NCBI GenBank assembly: GCA_905215845.1
Contig: CAJMRU010000038.1
Span: forward strand, 1-7,757
Length of the DNA: 7,757 bases
Source of the DNA: an uncultured bacterium
Lineage (GTDB): Bacteria > Bacillota > Clostridia > TANB77 > CAG-508
Direction of reading: 5' to 3'
Positions 1 to 6,758 of this stretch are shown one piece after another. The notes beneath the pieces were generated by a model. The model made no database searches, was not told the DNA's origin, and saw nothing but the letters and a program-made list of their open reading frames with translations. The translations under genes were made by a program, and so were the position numbers. Position 1 is the stretch's first letter. The number at the start of each line of letters is the position of its first letter.

Positions 1-375
1 TTTTTTATTATACTCATTTTCTAATTGTTTTATATCTGTATTCTCTCCACCTTCTATGCATTTTCCTTTTAATCTTACTGTTATATAATTATCAATTCCA
101 GTAGTAGGTGTATTCTTCTTTTGTAATTGATTTTCTTTATTATTTTCAGTTGCTAAATTAGCAACTGAAATAATATCATAAATTGTTACACTATCTTTTG
201 TTTCATAATTAGTAAATTGAGTATTAAATTTAGCTAATTGGTCTTTTTGTATATTATCATGTATTTTGGCTGATGTACCTCCAAAAGTTATAAATAAATA
301 TACTGCTAGAGCCAAAATCATTACCCCTATTAATACACCTGCTGCCATTAATAATGCTTTTGATGCATTTTCCAT
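1..375 (-). CDS. Pilin-like single-span membrane protein, second of a tandem pair (partial, 3' end off window)
   Basis: The first 125 codons of a gene that runs off the left edge with no stop. The ATG at 375-373 follows the upstream stop after one base, and the GGAG of its ribosome binding site lies in the last codons of that gene, so translation is probably coupled. The protein opens with MENASKALLMA, then a hydrophobic segment at about residues 8-31, then a hydrophilic, Asn/Lys/Glu/Thr-rich domain. F-N-x-Q-F-x-x-Y starts at residue 50, exactly as in the upstream neighbour, so the two are paralogues. One Cys is seen, at 106. A short charged N-terminus, one N-terminal span and an exported-looking domain at the end of a Tad operon suggest a pilin or pseudopilin. 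There is no glycine-preceded cleavage site with Glu at +5, so the assignment is inference; a structural accessory protein is the alternative. Confidence 0.85.
   Translation of the reverse strand, partial: MENASKALLMAAGVLIGVMILALAVYLFITFGGTSAKIHDNIQKDQLAKFNTQFTNYETKDSVTIYDIISVANLATENNKENQLQKKNTPTTGIDNYITVRLKGKCIEGGENTDIKQLENEYNKK
144..170. repeat. Perfect 13-bp inverted repeat with 1-nt centre, inside a coding region
   Basis: Positions 144-156 are the exact reverse complement of 158-170, with one A at 157 between them. As RNA this could form a 10-bp stem with a 7-nt loop. It lies within codons of about residues 69-78 of the pilin-like gene. No T-tract follows on either strand, so it does not look like an intrinsic terminator. 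It could be a protein-binding palindrome, an mRNA structure affecting expression of this gene, or a coincidence of codon choice. The repeat is seen directly; any function is unknown. Confidence 0.6.
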
Positions 376-376
376 A

Positions 377-1093
377 TTATTCTCCTATCCCTGTACATTT
401 AAAATTCATTTCTATAATTCTTCCTGTATTTTTATCATATCTAGTTTCTCCTGTAGAATCAAAATATGTCCTTTTGAATTGTGAATATTCATAATATATC
501 ATTATATCATTTTTTACATTATCCAATCCTCCATATGAAGTTATACTTTTTGGTAACCATTTTTTATCATCAATTTCTTTTATTTTTTGATTCACTGATA
601 ATCCACTATCATTATAAATATCCATATAATTTGAAGCATTACTTACTAATTGAGCAATATATTTTTTCTGATACTTCTTTTCTAATGCTTGAGGTTTTGT
701 AACTATTTCTGATAAATTTTCTTGTGTATATGTATCTTTCTTTATTAATAAATTTGGACCCGACGGATCATATCTTATAGCTTCTAAAATTTTTCTGTCT
801 ATTCCCTTTATAGTAATTTTCATTTTCTGAAATCCTACATCTTCTGTTGTCTTTCTTGTATTATAATCTATTATTCTATTCATTAAAGATAACATCTCTG
901 TACCTCTCAAACCAGTTCTATCATATGTAGAAAATTGATTATTGAATTCTACTATTTGCTGTTGTTGTACTAGTGTATCATTTTTTTCTTGGTAATCATT
1001 AAGGTTATTTAACATTAATATGAATGCACCAATTACTATTAGTGCTATTAATACACTACCTGCCATTATTAATGCTTTTGATGCATTCTCCAT
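377..1093 (-). CDS. Pilin-like single-span membrane protein, first of a tandem pair
   Basis: A 238-residue protein that opens with MENASKALIMAG, has a strongly hydrophobic helix at about residues 7-29, then a polar Q/N-rich helical stretch and a soluble domain to the C-terminus. F-N-x-Q-F-x-x-Y starts at residue 50. A single Cys (C234) sits near the end. The layout (very short charged N-terminus, one N-terminal span, mostly extracytoplasmic remainder) fits a pilin or pseudopilin, and the location directly after the TadC part supports this. However, no G|xxxxE prepilin peptidase site or TadE-type leader is visible, and no longer in-frame leader exists because the ATG follows closely on the ribosome binding site (GGAGAGGAAG) and the upstream stop. 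I infer a substrate or minor pilin of the machine. The family is not one I can name. Confidence 0.88.
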   Translation of the reverse strand: MENASKALIMAGSVLIALIVIGAFILMLNNLNDYQEKNDTLVQQQQIVEFNNQFSTYDRTGLRGTEMLSLMNRIIDYNTRKTTEDVGFQKMKITIKGIDRKILEAIRYDPSGPNLLIKKDTYTQENLSEIVTKPQALEKKYQKKYIAQLVSNASNYMDIYNDSGLSVNQKIKEIDDKKWLPKSITSYGGLDNVKNDIMIYYEYSQFKRTYFDSTGETRYDKNTGRIIEMNFKCTGIGE

Positions 1094-1108
1094 TAAACTT
1101 CCTCTCCT

Positions 1109-1867
1109 TTACATTGTTTGTGACATTAATGATGTCATTGTATCTGACATACTTGTTAATCCTATATATACTAATGGTATAATTAGATAACCAACAAACA
1201 TACATACCATTGGTGCAAAGCCTATTGCTTTTCCTATCATGCCTTTTCTCTTTATTAATCTATCATTTGATTCTTTTCTCTTTTCTTGATAGTAATCTCT
1301 TTCAGAATCTAACTCGTCAAATGCATCTTTAATAGGAATTTTTTCTACAGCTGCTTGTAAGCTTTCTATTATTCTTATTAAAGGCATATAACTTACTTCT
1401 TCTTTCATTTCTTCTAATGCTTCCCATGCTCCTGACTCATAGTTATTTACACATTTTGAAATTGGTTCTTTAAATATATTTGCATATCTTTCTAGCCATT
1501 CTAATATAATTTCAACATTTACCCTTTCAATTCGCATTAACATCAAAATTATTGTTTGGAATTGCATTACTTCATCTTCCATCTCTATTTGCCTCATTTT
1601 TACTTGGAACATAAGTAATCCCATTGGTGCCATATATCCTATTATTGCAAATACAAATGATAATAAGATTTCAAACCATTTTAGATACTCACTATTTACA
1701 ACTTGTAATTTTTTATAAATTCTTTCTACTGCTAGATCTATTTCTTCATCATCTGCTTCTTCATAGAATTTTTGTTTTTCTACTGCTATTTTTATTTGCT
1801 TTTCTGTTGTGTCCATTTTTCCTCTAAACATATCCAATATTATGTTATCTTGTTCTGTTATTTCCAT
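1109..1867 (-). CDS. tadC: TadC-like platform protein, C-terminal part (T2SF domain)
   Basis: A 252-residue reading frame. Residues 1-60 are a charged cytoplasmic helical region, 65-88 are a membrane span, about 95-200 resemble the cytoplasmic type II secretion F domain (E-D-E-V-M-Q-F-Q start, I-P-I-x-D-A-F-D-E-L near the end), and about 211-238 are a last span followed by a Ser/Met/Thr-rich tail. TadC proteins of Tad systems form the inner-membrane platform with TadB and the CpaF motor. The usual first span of TadC is missing here and is instead at the C-terminus of the preceding frame, so this is probably the second half of a split or frameshifted protein. The frame stays open upstream of the ATG to a TAG at 1943-1945. 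A weak AAGG (1876-1879) could allow independent initiation at this ATG, so a separately made half-protein is possible. Confidence 0.85.
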   Translation of the reverse strand: MEITEQDNIILDMFRGKMDTTEKQIKIAVEKQKFYEEADDEEIDLAVERIYKKLQVVNSEYLKWFEILLSFVFAIIGYMAPMGLLMFQVKMRQIEMEDEVMQFQTIILMLMRIERVNVEIILEWLERYANIFKEPISKCVNNYESGAWEALEEMKEEVSYMPLIRIIESLQAAVEKIPIKDAFDELDSERDYYQEKRKESNDRLIKRKGMIGKAIGFAPMVCMFVGYLIIPLVYIGLTSMSDTMTSLMSQTM

Positions 1868-1886
1868 AGCTTTGGCCTTATCTTTT

Positions 1887-3188
1887 TCATCTAGTTCTCC
1901 GAAGTAAATTGTAACTTGTAGTAGGCTCTGTATATATGTAATCTATTGCTAATCTATGCAAGTATGAAAATACTATTATAGACACAACACATGTAGTGAT
2001 TGATAAAGTTATTCTATTAATATACAACCACTCCATTTTTAAGTGTGATGCCGCATCCTTTAATTGTTGTTGTACTTTTCTGTATTCTCTTGTTCCTTCT
2101 TTTGGGATAAATAAGTTAACAAACTTTCTGATTATTTTGTTTTTATATAATTTTGCTTGCCATGGATTTTCTGTGTTCTTTGTATTTATTCCTGTTGAAC
2201 CATTATCTTTTAATCTTCTTACTAAAGTATAAGATATGAATGTTAATATTAATATTAATATTTGAACAATCATTCCTGGTTTTCCTTCATACCAACTTGC
2301 TGTAAATGAGAAATTAGATATTGACCAGTTTTTTAATGGCTCTAGTAATAATATTGGTGTTATTGCAATTAGTGATAAGCTTTGAAATACATAGTTTAGC
2401 TTATCCCTTTTTAAAATTTCCAATTGCATTTCTTTTGATATGTTATTTATATTTTTTAAGTACAATGATGCACCGTCTACTTTTCTATCACCAAATTCTT
2501 TTGTTAAATATGATACTCCCGCAAATTCTTTTAAGAATATATTTGGTGCTATATCATAATATTTTTCTAATTCCATTTCTGGATCATCAGAAATTAATAT
2601 TTCATAGATTTTTTCTCCTTGCCTTGATACATTCATTTCATCATCTTGTGATACTTGATATATAGCTTCTTCTACCATATTAAACTCATGATATGCATGT
2701 CTTATTTCTGCAAAAAAATCTAATTGTTCTTTTAATAGCATTGAATCTTTTTTATCTACTGATCCATCTATTAATGTATCTATCATAAATAATTCAAAAA
2801 TAAGTAATATTGTCATCATCAGATAATTGCTTTTAGTTAATAAAATTGTTATAACAACTATTGGTATAATTAAGGCAAGTGCTTTAGTTAAAATTTTAGC
2901 TGAGTCTCTTCTTGTACTATATTCATCATCAATATTTATAATCTCTAATCTTCTACGCAATTTTAGTATATATCTTTTAAAGAATGGAACTCTTACATAC
3001 ATTATATATAGTTTTTGAAAAAGCACTTCTGAAGAGAATGATTTTTCTTTTGTCCCTTGTTGTAATCTTTTTATTTGTCTATACTCTGATTTTTGCATTT
3101 TCTTTGCTAATATAAAATACGCAATTATCAATATTACTAATAATCCTGCTGCTCCACCCATTATGTAAAATATTATTTGATTAGACAC
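1887..3188 (-). CDS. tadB: TadB-like platform protein fused to the N-terminal part of a TadC-like module
   Basis: A 433-residue inner-membrane protein starting with GTG at 3188-3186, supported by a full AGGAGGTG ribosome binding site nine bases upstream. Spans are at about 6-28, 102-140, 264-283, 304-323 and 392-410. Between the second and third lies a T2SF-like cytoplasmic domain (about 152-255, beginning E-Q-L-D-F-F-A-E-I). Residues 1-325 therefore form a complete TadB-like unit. Residues from about 345 to the end begin again with the typical platform N-terminus (basic helix, K-V-Q-Q-Q-L-K-D-A, then a membrane span), which is the start of a second, TadC-like module. That module stops at a TGA shortly after its first span and continues in another frame in the next gene. 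The role in Tad systems is a membrane platform that couples the motor ATPase to pilin movement. Confidence 0.88.
   Translation of the reverse strand: MSNQIIFYIMGGAAGLLVILIIAYFILAKKMQKSEYRQIKRLQQGTKEKSFSSEVLFQKLYIMYVRVPFFKRYILKLRRRLEIINIDDEYSTRRDSAKILTKALALIIPIVVITILLTKSNYLMMTILLIFELFMIDTLIDGSVDKKDSMLLKEQLDFFAEIRHAYHEFNMVEEAIYQVSQDDEMNVSRQGEKIYEILISDDPEMELEKYYDIAPNIFLKEFAGVSYLTKEFGDRKVDGASLYLKNINNISKEMQLEILKRDKLNYVFQSLSLIAITPILLLEPLKNWSISNFSFTASWYEGKPGMIVQILILILTFISYTLVRRLKDNGSTGINTKNTENPWQAKLYKNKIIRKFVNLFIPKEGTREYRKVQQQLKDAASHLKMEWLYINRITLSITTCVVSIIVFSYLHRLAIDYIYTEPTTSYNLLRRTR
1898..1904 (-). other. Candidate +1 frameshift site joining the TadB-like and TadC-like frames
   Basis: On the coding strand the sequence reads CTT-CGG-A. 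Skipping the C at 1901 takes the ribosome from the upstream frame into the downstream frame, giving a continuous Y-N-L-L-G-E-L-D-E-K-D-K-A-M-E-I reading across the gap. The two frames overlap as open only between the TAG at 1943-1945 (downstream frame) and the TGA at 1887-1889 (upstream frame), so any shift must lie there. A Leu CTT followed by a rare Arg codon resembles known +1 slippage contexts (yeast Ty1 CUU-AGG-C; the CUU of bacterial prfB). I saw no other in-frame CGG in the real genes of the window. An ordinary frameshift mutation or an assembly indel is equally possible. Confidence 0.45.
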
Positions 3189-3197
3189 TTACTATTG

Positions 3198-3205
3198 CAC
3201 CTCCT
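3198..3205 (-). promoter_or_regulatory. Strong Shine-Dalgarno sequence fixing a GTG start
   Basis: AGGAGGTG on the minus strand is an eight-base match to the anti-Shine-Dalgarno end of 16S rRNA. It lies in the 35-base gap after the ATPase gene, nine bases before the GTG at 3188-3186. It supports that GTG over the ATG ten codons further on. The GTG inside the motif itself leads to a stop after two codons. Confidence 0.75.
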
Positions 3206-3223
3206 CTTATACTTTATATGCTA

Positions 3224-5176
3224 CTATACTTGTTTTGGCTTTCTTCCTCTTTTTGGTTTTTCTGCTTCACTATTTACTGTTACTGTTTCATTTGATTTTT
3301 TTGCCCAATGTTTTTCTATAAATTTATCAAATGCTTCTACATCTGTTTCATCCATATTATTTCTCATTTCTTTTATATTTTCATCTGTTATTGGATTTGT
3401 TATTACATATTCTCCGTCTATATATTCCATTATATTTCTATATGTATATAATTGTTTATCTGTTGTTTTTGTAAAGAAATGTGTTGCATTGTCAAAAAAT
3501 TTATCAAATTTTCCTTCTAATGTTTTTTCTTTTCTATGGTCAAAAGTATATTCATTTTTATCTTCTACTGGTATACATTCTGTAATTCTTTCTATATATC
3601 TTTTTCCTCTAAAGTCTTTTACTTGGTGAATATCAAAGTTTAAAACTTGTACAACTTGTTCTTCTGCTGTTTTTTCATCTGTAAACACACCAGTTCTTAA
3701 CATTGAGTTTCTTAACGCTGTTACTAAGTTTGGAAATGTTTTAGCATGGTGAGTAAATAAAGTGAATTTAGATGCTACTTGGGCTGCTTGTATCATCCAA
3801 GATGCTACGGGGTCTGTTGCAACCTCTCCAATGATATTTACAGAACCGTCAGTTTTCTTTTGAACGTCCAAACCTTCTTGTCCTGAAATTGTATCTGTTT
3901 CACGGAAAGATAAAATATTTCTTGTTGGATATATTTTTCTTAAATGTAACTCGAACGCTGTTTCTTGAACCCTTATGTTCATTGTTTCATATATGTTTTC
4001 TATCATTCCCATTAATAATGTTGTTTTACCAGAACCTTGCTCTCCTGTTATTGAAGTAATTCTTGCACCTTTTACCAAGAATTTTAATAACTCTATTGCA
4101 TCTTCTTTTCCCGGGTCTCTTACTAATTGTTCTAGTGTTGCACGTTTAACGTCGAATTTTCTTACGAAAAATGCCCATGTTTCTGAGAAACTTGGTCTAA
4201 CTACAACGACACGAGAACCATCTTTCATTTCATTTATTTTATATCCATTTGTGTCTGATAATTGTCCTGGATTATTGTATTTATATATGTTTTGACATAC
4301 TCTCTTTAATTCTGCTTCTGTTTCAAATGATAAGAAAGCTAATCTTATAGATTTACCTTGGAAGAATATCCAAATACTATCACAGGCTCTTGGTACTTTG
4401 TGTTCTGCCACTTGATTTAAATAATCTCCATCTGTTTGTGCTACTTGGCTTAAAAAACTTTCTGGTAGACCTGATACACCTCCAGAAACTCCATCTATAT
4501 TCATATCTCTTACTTCATCAATTGAACTGTATCCTTTATAATGTTGATAAATTCTTTGTACTACTATTGCTAATTTATCTGCAAATGTTAATGTTATATT
4601 TTCCTTTTCATATATATCTTCAATTTCTTGTTCAGTAATTACATATGAAGGTTTTGTTTCTCCTTCTACATATTTTAATTCTGCTAAATCATATTTTTTT
4701 ATCATTTCTGTTAAAGCTTCGTATCCAAATTCTTTTTTATATACATATATTAAAATATCAAATTTGTCTCTAGCAGTTAAAAGTGATGGAATATCAAATG
4801 GTATTGCTTTAGATATATTTGTTTCATCAACGCCATATTCTTGTGCTAATAAATCATATATTAATTCTTTAACATATTTTTTATCATTAACATCTCCATA
4901 TGTACATCCTTTTAATGCCTTTTTTAGCTCGTATTTTTTGTTTTTTCTTCTTTTTAATTCTTCTTCTGAAAGACCTATATCATATAAATTGACTTTTGTT
5001 ATTTCATCTAATCTTCTTTTCACAAAATCTCTCATTGCATCTAATGTATATGTTTTATCATCTACACTTATTGTTTTTTCTACTGGTTCTTCTTTTTTCT
5101 TTTTCAAGAAATAATATACTGCAAATCCTACTAATAATACTACAATTAGAGATAATATTATATTTGTTATAGTCAT
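3224..5176 (-). CDS. cpaF: CpaF/TadA-type pilus assembly ATPase with N-terminal membrane anchor
   Basis: A 650-residue secretion ATPase that would power pilin polymerisation or transport at the membrane platform. The P-loop is G-E-Q-G-S-G-K-T-T at 378-386, the Asp-box-like element (V-Q-E-T-A-F-E-L) is at 403-410, Walker B is I-I-G-E ending at E451, and the His box is T-H-H-A-K-T at 475-480. Upstream, S-R-V-V-V-V-R-P with F-F-V-R-K-F (about 321-341) matches the N2 domain region of CpaF. Unusual points: a hydrophobic span at about 5-24 followed by K-K-K-K; an N-terminal extension of nearly 190 residues before recognisable CpaF similarity; E-V-A-T-D in place of the usual E-V-R-G after Walker B; and a basic tail (K-R-G-R-K-P-K). 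Most CpaF proteins are soluble. The ATG follows AGGAG by seven bases. It ends with TAG. The family call is firm; the substrate is inferred from context. Confidence 0.93.
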   Translation of the reverse strand: MTITNIILSLIVVLLVGFAVYYFLKKKKEEPVEKTISVDDKTYTLDAMRDFVKRRLDEITKVNLYDIGLSEEELKRRKNKKYELKKALKGCTYGDVNDKKYVKELIYDLLAQEYGVDETNISKAIPFDIPSLLTARDKFDILIYVYKKEFGYEALTEMIKKYDLAELKYVEGETKPSYVITEQEIEDIYEKENITLTFADKLAIVVQRIYQHYKGYSSIDEVRDMNIDGVSGGVSGLPESFLSQVAQTDGDYLNQVAEHKVPRACDSIWIFFQGKSIRLAFLSFETEAELKRVCQNIYKYNNPGQLSDTNGYKINEMKDGSRVVVVRPSFSETWAFFVRKFDVKRATLEQLVRDPGKEDAIELLKFLVKGARITSITGEQGSGKTTLLMGMIENIYETMNIRVQETAFELHLRKIYPTRNILSFRETDTISGQEGLDVQKKTDGSVNIIGEVATDPVASWMIQAAQVASKFTLFTHHAKTFPNLVTALRNSMLRTGVFTDEKTAEEQVVQVLNFDIHQVKDFRGKRYIERITECIPVEDKNEYTFDHRKEKTLEGKFDKFFDNATHFFTKTTDKQLYTYRNIMEYIDGEYVITNPITDENIKEMRNNMDETDVEAFDKFIEKHWAKKSNETVTVNSEAEKPKRGRKPKQV

Positions 5177-5193
5177 TTAAGGTCTCCTTTCTT

Positions 5194-6042
5194 TTACAAC
5201 TTCATTTGTAAATCTTGTAATCTATAAATTATATTTTCAGATGCTCTTCTTATTTCTGCCATAAAAAATCCATTAATCTCTTCTGTATCCGTCATTTTTC
5301 TAAATCTTAAAAATAAATCTGGTACTCCTGCTTCATCACTTGCTTCCATAAATAATGTATTATATGGCACTGTAAGTACTTGATTTTTTTCTCCTAAATA
5401 TCTCGTTATATTTTTAGAATTATATTTAGAATATCTATCATATCTTCCAACTAAAACCAATCTCTTTCTATCTTGTACACCTTTTGTATTAGCTTTAGTT
5501 TCAACAAATTTATTTATACTTTTCAAACGTTGGCTTAAATTAACTATTGTTACATCTGACATACTTATTATTGAAGTTTTTGTTTCTTCATCTACATTTT
5601 CATCTAAATCCACAAAAACTAAATCATAGTATTGATTTGCTGATTTTATTATTTCAGGATATATTCTTTCTATATTTTGTAATTCTGGACTATTACACTC
5701 AGCTTGATTACTTCCTAATAAAACTTCTAGCCTATCTTTAAACACAACCTTCGTATAATTTGTAATTATATCTGGTGTTATTTTATTACTTTTTATTATT
5801 CTTGTTAATCCTTCTACACCATTTTGTACTTCAAGATTTGCATTTGGTCCAAATATTCCTAAGTTTCTTCTTTTTTTCTTTTCTTCCCAAAAACAACTTT
5901 TCAAATTGTCTTCTTTATTTGTTGTGGATACTATAAGAATTCTGTAATTATGTTCAATTGACATAAATGTAGCAATCGCTGCAATTGACATTGTTTTTCC
6001 TGTTTGTTCTATACTATTATTGTAAAATGTTACAATTGACAT
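5194..6042 (-). CDS. ParA/MinD-like ATPase with reduced P-loop (CpaE/TadZ position)
   Basis: A 282-residue P-loop protein of the SIMIBI (ParA/MinD) class, placed where CpaE or TadZ sits in Tad clusters. The N-terminus T-F-Y-N-N-S-I-E-Q-T-G-K-T (residues 5-17) occupies the site of the deviant Walker A K-G-G-x-G-K-T; the final G-K-T is kept, while the first Lys and the glycines are not. R-I-L-I-V-S-T at 34-40 corresponds to the Walker A' strand but lacks its usual Asp. Walker B is D-L-V-F-V-D-L-D at 140-147. CpaE/TadZ proteins help place the pilus machine in the cell, often at a pole; the same role here is inference. There is no receiver-like N-terminal domain of the kind CpaE carries. Its ATG lies two bases after the previous stop, with GAGGAG inside that gene's last codons, so translation is likely coupled. 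Confidence 0.82.
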   Translation of the reverse strand: MSIVTFYNNSIEQTGKTMSIAAIATFMSIEHNYRILIVSTTNKEDNLKSCFWEEKKKRRNLGIFGPNANLEVQNGVEGLTRIIKSNKITPDIITNYTKVVFKDRLEVLLGSNQAECNSPELQNIERIYPEIIKSANQYYDLVFVDLDENVDEETKTSIISMSDVTIVNLSQRLKSINKFVETKANTKGVQDRKRLVLVGRYDRYSKYNSKNITRYLGEKNQVLTVPYNTLFMEASDEAGVPDLFLRFRKMTDTEEINGFFMAEIRRASENIIYRLQDLQMKL

Positions 6043-6044
6043 AT

Positions 6045-6743
6045 TTATACTCCTCTTTCTATAATTTTAACAACTTTCCTAATATTACTTTCGCTTGTAT
6101 CTTTTAGTATTTCTTGAACTATATATGTCAAACTATCTTTGTATTGAGAACTCAATTTTTTAAATCTTATTTTTGAAGCTCTTTGATTTTCTATTAATGA
6201 ATTCGTATCTTCTTCATTTAATATGAAATATATTCTATAGTCATTCCATAAAGCTTTATATCCAAGCGATAAAAAGTTCAAATAATCATCTTCTTCTTTT
6301 GTCATATCTTTTGAAAATAATATTTTTGTTAATGCAATTGGCTCTTTCAATCCACTTAGTATCTCTAATCCTTTTTTTAATGAATATAAATCAAATGCTG
6401 TTACAAAATAATTTTTTTCTGCTTTCATTAATTCAAAGTTTTCTATACTTTCTTCTGTATCTGAATCTACTAATATAATATCATATGGTAAATCTTCGTT
6501 TTCAGAATATCCTAAATAACCTTTTATCTGTCTTAAACTACTAAACCCAACAGCAACATCGAAATCTTCAAATGTTGTTATATAAGTAACAGTAGGATTT
6601 ATAACAGGTACAACATATTTGGCTTTTTGCATTAAACTTGAATCTATTATTAATACTCTATTATTCATTACTGTTAATATCTTAGCTAAATTTAATAGTA
6701 AATCTGTTTTATCATACGCTCCTATAAATCCTATTTTTCTCAT
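6045..6743 (-). CDS. ParA/MinD-fold protein with degenerate P-loop (TadZ-like)
   Basis: A 232-residue protein with the strand pattern of the ParA/MinD fold but a broken nucleotide-binding loop. G-F-I-G-A-Y-D-K-T-D-L (residues 5-15) stands where K-G-G-V-G-K-T-T would be; K12 and T13 remain and the glycines are lost. V-L-I-I-D-S-S (30-36) matches the Walker A' strand, and Y-D-I-I-L-V-D-S-D (87-95) matches Walker B. I infer a pseudo-ATPase or weak binder that may pair with the ParA-like protein encoded directly downstream. TadZ proteins are known for atypical Walker A motifs, so this could be the TadZ equivalent, but length and sequence alone do not settle it. The ATG is preceded by AGAGAGGA in the 15-base gap after the SAF gene. 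Confidence 0.78.
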   Translation of the reverse strand: MRKIGFIGAYDKTDLLLNLAKILTVMNNRVLIIDSSLMQKAKYVVPVINPTVTYITTFEDFDVAVGFSSLRQIKGYLGYSENEDLPYDIILVDSDTEESIENFELMKAEKNYFVTAFDLYSLKKGLEILSGLKEPIALTKILFSKDMTKEEDDYLNFLSLGYKALWNDYRIYFILNEEDTNSLIENQRASKIRFKKLSSQYKDSLTYIVQEILKDTSESNIRKVVKIIERGV

Positions 6744-6758
6744 TTTAATTCCTCTCTT

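Noticed and set aside
1121..1137. 6-bp inverted repeat TGACAT/ATGTCA near the end of the TadC-like gene
   Set aside because: The stem is short, has no T-tract, and lies inside coding sequence; it is not convincing as a terminator or operator.
1887..1889. Reading the TGA stop of the TadB-like gene as Trp (alternative genetic code)
   Set aside because: A TAA follows two codons later in the same frame, so readthrough would add only a few residues, and Trp is encoded by TGG elsewhere in the window.
2243..2263. ATTAAT-type simple repeat that is also palindromic
   Set aside because: It encodes an I-L-I-L-I-L stretch of a membrane span; codon choice in AT-rich DNA explains it.
2321..2665. Plus-strand hydrophobic open frame of 114 codons inside the TadB-like gene
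   Set aside because: Its hydrophobicity mirrors antisense of AT-rich coding sequence; no family resemblance, and the minus-strand gene is clear.
3177..3629. Plus-strand open frame of 150 codons opposite the ATPase gene
   Set aside because: It lies wholly over well-supported minus-strand genes, is Phe/Leu/Ser-rich as expected for the reverse of Lys/Glu-rich coding DNA, and shows no recognisable domain. The same applies to all other plus-strand open frames here.
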